A DNA stretch of 64,000 nt, from contig VSNM01000001.1 of the NCBI GenBank assembly GCA_009774245.1, forward strand, positions 86,752 through 150,751, written 5' to 3'. A program made the translations under genes and the position numbers. This stretch comes from Lachnospiraceae bacterium (GTDB lineage: Bacteria; Bacillota; Clostridia; Lachnospirales; Lachnospiraceae). Below, piece after piece: positions 58,245-64,000 of the stretch. Positions within the stretch are counted from its first letter, which is position 1; each line of letters starts with the position of its first letter. The notes under the pieces are model-generated. The model was not told where the DNA came from. It saw only the letters and a list, made by a program, of their open reading frames with translations, and did no database searches.

Positions 58245-60710
58245 ATGGGGCATGAAATGATGAAGGATACCACAGCGGCAGTGCAGCAGTTTCAGGAAAT
58301 CTTTATGGACGACGTAAGACGGCAGGATCGCGCGCAGTGGAGGGCTTTTTGTATCTCGGAAACTTTTTTGGACGCGCAGTATGAGGAAAATTTTGTACAG
58401 GCGGTGCATGAATATTTGCGGCAGCAGGACATAGTTCCTTACACGAAGCTGCCAGACGGGCTCGTTGTGGAGCTTGCGATCGTCTATGTATTGCAGCCGG
58501 GGGAGTCGGATTATCTGGTATCGTTGGAAGAGTGTGGGCAGGCAGCGGCTTTTTGGGATGAGGACGAAGATACAACTGACGAAGTGTCGGATGCAGGGTA
58601 CGCGCAGGCGGCGGAGCTCTGGAACAGTCAGGAGGACCGTGAGAAACATTACAGGGAGCTGATGAGCAGGGCGTCCTTTATCCGGCGTAAAAGTTATGAC
58701 GAATACAGGACGATGCGCAGGGTGGTGTTGGAGGACACATGGGATTACAGGCGCAGCGGCGATGACATGGAGGAGTACAAGTTTACGCTGTCGATGGCGA
58801 GCTGGCATTTTATCGCGGACGATGAGAAGGTCAACAGTATGGACATCGATGATATCCGTCTCGAGGATAATATCACGCACGCCTGTGAGGTGGATCTGTA
58901 TGACTATCTGCTGCGAAGGTATGGATTTCCAGTCGGGGCATGTGCATACATGTACAAGTACTTTGAGTTGGAGAACATAGAGGATACAGAGTACGCACAG
59001 GTTTATCGGAATCTGAAGGCGCATATACTGGAGCAGTATCCCGATATGGATGACTTTTGCAAGTCCAATATTACGGCGGAGGATTATGTGGGTGATCTGG
59101 TGACGTCCCTGGAAGGGCTGCGCGACCAGTACAAGAGCCTTGGCTGGGGGAAGAACTTTGTCGAATTGAACACTCCCTGTTACGCGACAGAAGTCGTGGC
59201 GTGGTGCGGGGAGGAGGCAGAGCAGGTTTACGGGATTGTTCAAAGTCCGCTGTTTCAGAAGTTCCGGTTTGAGGATTGCGTTGTCAACAAACTGATTGTA
59301 TTTGAGTTCACGGTCACACAGGCAAAGATCTTTTATGAGATCTACAATAAACCGGAACTGTATCACGAAAATAGCAGGATCATGCGCCTGGTGCACAGGC
59401 TGTTTGGCAGGATTACCGCGTATGGCAGGCAGGAGCAGTATCTGGCGGCACAGGGATATGACTACGATTTGGAGATTGGCAGCTCTGATTTCTGGGAGTA
59501 TTTTCTGACGGTGGCGGCGGGAGACCGGTCAATCCCGATGGACAGGGACGATGCACCGATTCCGTGGGGATTTCTGTACGAGGATAAGATGATGCTTCCG
59601 GCGTACATGAATTGTGTCTATATGCCTTCGGTTGAGTGGCGCCTGCGCTTTACCGGTTACGACAAGGCGGGGGGACGTTTTGGAGATGCCCGGAAACTGA
59701 CTTTAAAAGTGAGTGATGTGCTGACAGTCACCATCGTGTTCCATTATCATTATGTGCGCTATTTTGTCAATGGGGAGGAAGTGTTCCTGCCTGCGTTTGA
59801 CATCGACAGCCTGTTTACCTATGCGGCGGGCGACGATACCACGTTTTTATTGCTGCTGCCGATTGCGCGCATCGCGTATGAGGAGCAGCAGCGGGTGCGG
59901 GACAGGCTGATGGAAATTCTGCCGGAACTGGTTCGCTTTCCTGCCTCAGTCGGATTTCTGGCAGCGATGCTGTCCTGCGACAACGCTTCTGTCCACAGGA
60001 TTCGGGAGGTGAGCGGCAGGCGCTATATTGAAAATCTGACAGACTGTTACCGTCTGGATCAGTACTGCGGCGGAGGGCAGAGGCTGTTCCATTTTCATAC
60101 GAAGTTTGGCTGTTGGGAGTATGTAGGGTTGGAGATGCGTGGAAATCATTTCCGGGACAGGCTGGAAATCATGCTTGGCGAGGCGAACGATGAGGAGGGC
60201 TGGGACATGACCTCTTTCAGAGAAAGCGATCTCTCGCTGCCGTATGAGGTGGAGACGGCAGTCCACGATGTCGCCGGGTTAAAGACGAAGGAGAAGATTG
60301 GCAGACTGGCTGCGCTGTTACTGGCACAGAACCAGGTAATCTTAGTCTTTGGCGACAGGGAGCGCATGCAGCTGCGGCAGCACTTTGCGGTCGAGGTGCT
60401 TCGGGATAAAATAGCGGAGGAAAAGGCGTATAAGGAACACCGCTATCTGGGAACGCAGATGGAGCGGCTTGAGAAATATGCGAAGAAAGATCGGGAATGG
60501 CAGTGGAAGGGCTGGCTGGAGCTTGAACATTACCACAATGCAGTCCCTATCTGCATGGGAGCGAGCGGAAGCCTGTATGCGCATGGGATTCCCTATGGAA
60601 AAGGAACAAAGGCAAAGGATTTCGCCGCGCTGCTTGGCAAGCTGATTTGTTTTGATGACCTGACGCAGATCATTGAGTATGACATAGAACAGCGCAGCGA
60701 ATGGGAATAA
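58245..60710 (+). CDS. Large hypothetical protein, 821 residues
   Basis: I do not recognise a family. The protein is soluble, acidic and Trp/Tyr rich, with no signal peptide or membrane helix. The N-terminal third is helical (VQQFQEIFMDDVRRQDRAQW, VQAVHEYLRQQDIVP). The middle (about 470-560) has beta-strand character (MNCVYMPSVEWRLRFTGYD, VLTVTIVFHYHYVRYFVNGE). The last third has RLAALLLAQNQVILVFGDRE. No nuclease, ATPase or toxin motif is evident. AGGAGG lies 7-8 bp before the ATG. It is 26 bp upstream of a double HTH-TPR regulator and surely co-transcribed, so it may be that regulator's target or partner. Confidence 0.75.
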   Translation: MGHEMMKDTTAAVQQFQEIFMDDVRRQDRAQWRAFCISETFLDAQYEENFVQAVHEYLRQQDIVPYTKLPDGLVVELAIVYVLQPGESDYLVSLEECGQAAAFWDEDEDTTDEVSDAGYAQAAELWNSQEDREKHYRELMSRASFIRRKSYDEYRTMRRVVLEDTWDYRRSGDDMEEYKFTLSMASWHFIADDEKVNSMDIDDIRLEDNITHACEVDLYDYLLRRYGFPVGACAYMYKYFELENIEDTEYAQVYRNLKAHILEQYPDMDDFCKSNITAEDYVGDLVTSLEGLRDQYKSLGWGKNFVELNTPCYATEVVAWCGEEAEQVYGIVQSPLFQKFRFEDCVVNKLIVFEFTVTQAKIFYEIYNKPELYHENSRIMRLVHRLFGRITAYGRQEQYLAAQGYDYDLEIGSSDFWEYFLTVAAGDRSIPMDRDDAPIPWGFLYEDKMMLPAYMNCVYMPSVEWRLRFTGYDKAGGRFGDARKLTLKVSDVLTVTIVFHYHYVRYFVNGEEVFLPAFDIDSLFTYAAGDDTTFLLLLPIARIAYEEQQRVRDRLMEILPELVRFPASVGFLAAMLSCDNASVHRIREVSGRRYIENLTDCYRLDQYCGGGQRLFHFHTKFGCWEYVGLEMRGNHFRDRLEIMLGEANDEEGWDMTSFRESDLSLPYEVETAVHDVAGLKTKEKIGRLAALLLAQNQVILVFGDRERMQLRQHFAVEVLRDKIAEEKAYKEHRYLGTQMERLEKYAKKDREWQWKGWLELEHYHNAVPICMGASGSLYAHGIPYGKGTKAKDFAALLGKLICFDDLTQIIEYDIEQRSEWE

Positions 60711-60736
60711 AGAACTGTTCCTAAAGGAGAGAGGCC

Positions 60737-62557
60737 ATGATACAGCAGTTAGGAATCATGCTCTTTAGGGAGCGTGAGAAAATGGGGGAAAAACAGAAGA
60801 GCATCGCAGAGGGAATCATAAGCATATCCGACCTGTGCAGGGTGGAGCGCGGGGAGCTGGAGGTGGATTACTTCACGCTGCAGGCATTGTTTGAGCGGCT
60901 GGGAAAGTCCATTGATAAGCTGGAACTCGCGGTATCATGCAGCGAATATGACGCCATCGCGTATCGGGATGCGATCGTGCACAGCATCGCGGAGTGGGAC
61001 TACAGTCAGCTAAAAAGGCAGATCGCGGAGTATCATGCATATATTGATCAGAAGCGCCCGATCCATAGACAGTACATGACTGCGCTGCGCGCGATGTCAT
61101 ATTATGTGAAGGATCAGGATTATGCGTCCTGCCTGTGCGTGATGGAGCAGGCGCTGTCATGTACGCTGTCCGGAGACTGGCTGCAGCAGCTCCAGTCCGG
61201 CCAGCGTCTCTGCAGTCAGGAGATCTGGATTATCCTGGCGATCACGTACTGTCGGTGGAAGTGCGGCGATACGGACGGCCTCTCTGGTCAGATGGAGCAG
61301 CTTGACAGATATATACTGCGCTGCTATACGGACGCAGAGGAGCAGGTAAAGGTCTATCCGCACTGTGCGTGGCTGCTGGGACAGCTCTATCTGGAGCAGG
61401 ACAGGGTGGAGGAGGCATACATCACATGCAAAAAGGGGAAAGCATCCCTTGTGGAGAATGGTTCCCTTAGCCCCCTGTGGGAGATACTGGAGCTGGAAGA
61501 AACCTGCCTTGTAAAAATGGGCAGACAGGACGAACTGATCTGGTGCAGGAAGTGTCAGGAGGCTGTCGCATTTCTGTATGAGGCGGCGGGGGCGCGCCTG
61601 GAATCCAACATGATGGCGGCCTTTATGAGAAGCAGTTTTCAGGGGGAGTTTATCATCACGAACGAACTGGTGCGTGATCTGCGGGAGGCAAACGGGCTCT
61701 CGCAGGAGGAGCTCTGCGCGAATATCTGCGCACAGGAAACGCTGTCGCGGATTGAGAAGGGAAAGAGAAGCCCGAACAAAAAGAAGCTTTATCAGATGTT
61801 AAAACGAATGGGGATGGAGCGGGAGAATTATTATGGATTTATTCAGGCGGATGATTATGAGCTGTATGAGAAGGTGCGGCAGTTCAACCGGTGCTTTCCG
61901 AAGAGGCGTATGGCAGAAGCGGAGAAGCTATGCGATGAGATAAAGGGCGCGCTGGATATGACCAGGACCATCAATCAGCAGTTTATCGGCGCGGAACGCA
62001 TCGTGCGGCAGCAAAAGCGGGGGGAACTATCCCGTGAACAGGCGAACCGACAGCTCTGGGAGCTGCTCTGTATGACGATGCCGCCGTCCAGGTCCGGTGC
62101 GCCGGTCTATCGTGTACCCTTCCGGACAGAATATGTGATATGGAACCGGATAGCAGTCAATCTGAGGAATGAGGGGAACGTGGAGGATGCGATCGCTATC
62201 TTTGAGAATCTGATCGGGCGCTATCGGAAGAGTAAGGTATCGATGCGGTATCATGCCGTGCCCGGAATGACGCTTTATATCAACTATACAGGATTTCTGG
62301 AGGTATACAATGCGCTGGAAAAAGCGGAGGAGATCGGACGTGAGGGATTGCAGCACTGTCTGGAGTGCTGCAGGGGAGATTTTGCGGGCGATATCCTCGC
62401 AAATATGTCCCTGGTATATGGTAAACAAGGCTTGCCAGATGTAGAAGAAATGTATCTCAGATACGGATATAACTTGATTAGTATGTATGGCAGGAAAGAT
62501 ATCACGAGAATACTGCAGAAAGCATACCAGGACAAGTTTCATAGAGATATTGATTAA
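60737..62557 (+). CDS. Regulator with two HTH-TPR units
   Basis: This 606-residue protein has an N-terminal XRE-type HTH (about 3-60; LGIMLFREREKMGEKQKSIA and LCRVERGELEVDYFTLQALF), a TPR-like helical region (about 75-305), a second XRE HTH (about 312-370; LVRDLREANGLSQEELCANI, TLSRIEKGKRSPNKKKLYQM) and a second TPR-like region (about 375-600; AIAIFENLIGRYRKSK, YTGFLEVYNALEKAEEIG). A single HTH-TPR unit is typical of RRNPP/Rgg-type peptide-sensing regulators; the doubled unit suggests internal duplication. Whether it binds a peptide is unknown. AGGAGAGAGG lies just before the ATG. No terminator separates it from the upstream 821-residue gene. Confidence 0.82.
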   Translation: MIQQLGIMLFREREKMGEKQKSIAEGIISISDLCRVERGELEVDYFTLQALFERLGKSIDKLELAVSCSEYDAIAYRDAIVHSIAEWDYSQLKRQIAEYHAYIDQKRPIHRQYMTALRAMSYYVKDQDYASCLCVMEQALSCTLSGDWLQQLQSGQRLCSQEIWIILAITYCRWKCGDTDGLSGQMEQLDRYILRCYTDAEEQVKVYPHCAWLLGQLYLEQDRVEEAYITCKKGKASLVENGSLSPLWEILELEETCLVKMGRQDELIWCRKCQEAVAFLYEAAGARLESNMMAAFMRSSFQGEFIITNELVRDLREANGLSQEELCANICAQETLSRIEKGKRSPNKKKLYQMLKRMGMERENYYGFIQADDYELYEKVRQFNRCFPKRRMAEAEKLCDEIKGALDMTRTINQQFIGAERIVRQQKRGELSREQANRQLWELLCMTMPPSRSGAPVYRVPFRTEYVIWNRIAVNLRNEGNVEDAIAIFENLIGRYRKSKVSMRYHAVPGMTLYINYTGFLEVYNALEKAEEIGREGLQHCLECCRGDFAGDILANMSLVYGKQGLPDVEEMYLRYGYNLISMYGRKDITRILQKAYQDKFHRDID

Positions 62558-62690
62558 TTTGTATATTTTTGGTAGGAATACTCACATACGTCATAGTCTT
62601 TTTTATTTCTTCCTAAAATAAGAAGTGATTTGCCTGATAAAATGTGCTATACTGTTAAAAACACAGTGGTTTCTGGGAAAGGAGTTTCGT

Positions 62691-64000
62691 ATGGCAGGAA
62701 AGAGAAAGCTTCCTATGGGGATTGAGAATTTCAGGGAAATGCGGACAGGAGAATTCTATTATATTGATAAGACCGGACTGATTAAAACATTGTTGGAAAA
62801 TCCCGGAAAAGTAAACTTGTTTACGCGTCCGAGGCGGTTTGGAAAGACACTGAACATGAGTATGCTGAAATATTTCTTTGAAATAGGTAGTGATACCACT
62901 ATTTTCGACGGGCTTGAGATTGCAGGGGAGAAAGAGCTGTGTGAGAAATACATGGGGAAATTTCCGGTGATTTCAATTACGTTAAAAGGGGCGACAGGAC
63001 AAAACTTTGAAGAGGCAAGGGTAATGCTTCGGAGAATTATAGGGAAAGAGGCACTGCGTTTCCAGTTTTTGATGCAGAGTGACAGGCTGACAGAAACAGA
63101 CCGCGATCAGTACAGGGCACTGATCGCCATGGATACGACAGGTGCATTTACAATGTCCAATGAACTTTTAAAAGACAGCCTGCTGACGTTGTCGCAGCTT
63201 TTGCAGAGGCATTATGGACAAAATGTTGTCATGCTGATTGACGAATACGACGTACCGCTCGATAAAGCATATCAGTCAGGCTACTATGATTCCATGGTGG
63301 AACTGGTCAAGGTTCTGTTCGGAAACGCTTTCAAAACAAACGACAGTCTGGAGTTTGCGGTGCTGACAGGGTGTCTCAGGATATCGAAAGAAAGTATTTT
63401 TACCGGTCTCAATAATTTCAAGGTATACACTGTAAAAGACGTGCGCTACAAGGAGTATTTTGGCTTCACCGATGCGGAAGTCCGGCAGATGCTGGAATAC
63501 TATGGATTTTCAGACCAGTACGGCGCAGTCAGGGAATGGTATGATGGTTATCGGTTTGGCAGTCTGGGAATATACTGCCCGTGGGATGTGGTTAATTACT
63601 GTGGCGACCTGCGCGACGGAAGTGTGACGGAGCCGCAGAATTACTGGGTAAATACGAGCAGCAACAGTATCATCAGAAAATTCATAGACATGGCGGATGC
63701 TGCCACAAAGGATGAAATCGAGCGCCTGATTGGCGGCGGGAGTATCAGAAAGAAAATACGGCAGGAATTAACATACAGAGATCTGGATTCGGGAATTGAT
63801 AACCTGTGGAGCATCCTCTTTACGACAGGCTATCTGACACAGGATGGGTATCATGACAATGGCATGACAGGGCTGGTCATACCTAACCGGGAAGTGCGGT
63901 GGATTTTTGAGGAACAGATACAGGACTGGTTTAAGGCAGAGACAAGAAAAGACCTGCAGATGCTCGAAAACTTCTGCCGCGCCTTTGAAAAAAACGACAC
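62691..64000 (+). CDS. AAA-ATPase-like / PD-(D/E)XK nuclease family protein, truncated by window end
   Basis: At least 436 residues are visible and the frame is open at the right edge. The N-terminus matches the AAA-ATPase_like family (PF09820): IENFREMRTGEFYYIDKTG, Walker A RPRRFGKTLNM with Lys52 and Thr53, Walker B NVVMLIDEYDVPLDKAY, and the conserved LTGCLRISKESIFTGLNNF. Then YFGFTDAEVRQMLEYYG and the WYDGYRFG motif follow. Full-length members are about 520-580 residues and end in a PDDEXK_9 nuclease domain, which would lie beyond the window. These proteins are multicopy in gut anaerobes, with an unknown, possibly defence-related role. AAAGGAG lies about 7 bp before the ATG; an extended -10 (TGCTATACT) is about 35 bp upstream. 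Confidence 0.9.
   Translation, partial: MAGKRKLPMGIENFREMRTGEFYYIDKTGLIKTLLENPGKVNLFTRPRRFGKTLNMSMLKYFFEIGSDTTIFDGLEIAGEKELCEKYMGKFPVISITLKGATGQNFEEARVMLRRIIGKEALRFQFLMQSDRLTETDRDQYRALIAMDTTGAFTMSNELLKDSLLTLSQLLQRHYGQNVVMLIDEYDVPLDKAYQSGYYDSMVELVKVLFGNAFKTNDSLEFAVLTGCLRISKESIFTGLNNFKVYTVKDVRYKEYFGFTDAEVRQMLEYYGFSDQYGAVREWYDGYRFGSLGIYCPWDVVNYCGDLRDGSVTEPQNYWVNTSSNSIIRKFIDMADAATKDEIERLIGGGSIRKKIRQELTYRDLDSGIDNLWSILFTTGYLTQDGYHDNGMTGLVIPNREVRWIFEEQIQDWFKAETRKDLQMLENFCRAFEKND

Noticed and set aside
58239..59396. A 385-codon minus-strand frame opposite the start of the 821-residue protein
   Set aside because: The plus-strand gene has a consensus promoter and AGGAGG site; the minus frame has neither and looks like antisense composition.

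Overview
The window is chromosomal DNA from a Gram-positive anaerobic Firmicute, most likely a Lachnospiraceae-type Clostridia. The evidence is AGGAGG-type ribosome binding sites almost everywhere, sporulation regulators (spoVG, spoVT), the glgC/glgD split ADP-glucose pyrophosphorylase, a DnaD/DnaI primosome pair, NADP-type glutamate dehydrogenase, a membrane-anchored type I pullulanase and a large (about 268 nt) SRP RNA with an Alu domain. No tRNA, rRNA, CRISPR array, intact insertion sequence or prophage was seen.

Region 1 (1-17 kb) is a tellurium-resistance-type (Ter) stress locus with its 'biosynthetic module': a PRTase with TRSP domain, a PRTase with PELOTA domain, an ATP-grasp ligase, a C-C bond lyase, a HAD phosphatase, YceG, TelA, four TerD-family proteins, a calcium-type P-ATPase and an AIM24 protein. 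Established comparative genomics proposes that this module makes a nucleoside-like metabolite and couples it to metal sensing at the membrane. Local peculiarities are a collapsed MATE exporter between the two PRTases, a trypsin-like protease carrying a repeated VxIPPR motif, and a TerD with a long Q/N/P-rich arm.

Region 2 (17-31 kb) is mixed: a Uma2 nuclease, a MITE-like element, an ADP-ribosylglycohydrolase stub, a sigma factor with a long C-terminal extension, a Na/Pi symporter, gdhA, a substrate-binding-protein/chemotaxis fusion interrupted by an in-frame TAG, a BFD-type ferredoxin, a cytidylate-kinase-like protein, a Cu/Zn superoxide dismutase and galE. Region 3 (31-45 kb) is housekeeping: prs, dnaI, dnaD, murC, glgC, glgD, spoVG, pth and mfd. 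Two clusters of DnaA-box sequences lie upstream of galE and between dnaD and murC.

Region 4 (45-58 kb) holds a DUF4391-like protein with a BrxD-like ATPase, a beta-phosphoglucomutase-like HAD, a chemoreceptor, spoVT, mgtE, the SRP RNA, a YerB-type lipoprotein, pullulanase and a second Uma2 protein. Region 5 (58-64 kb) has an unrecognised 821-residue protein followed by a regulator with two HTH-TPR units, then an AAA-ATPase/PD-(D/E)XK protein running off the end.

Dispersed non-coding repeats are a theme: a pair of about 155-bp inverted-repeat elements, a CGAGTAGGGG palindrome in three places, and a 15-bp motif that follows two terminators. Start codons were chosen by ribosome binding site, so several differ from the longest open frame.
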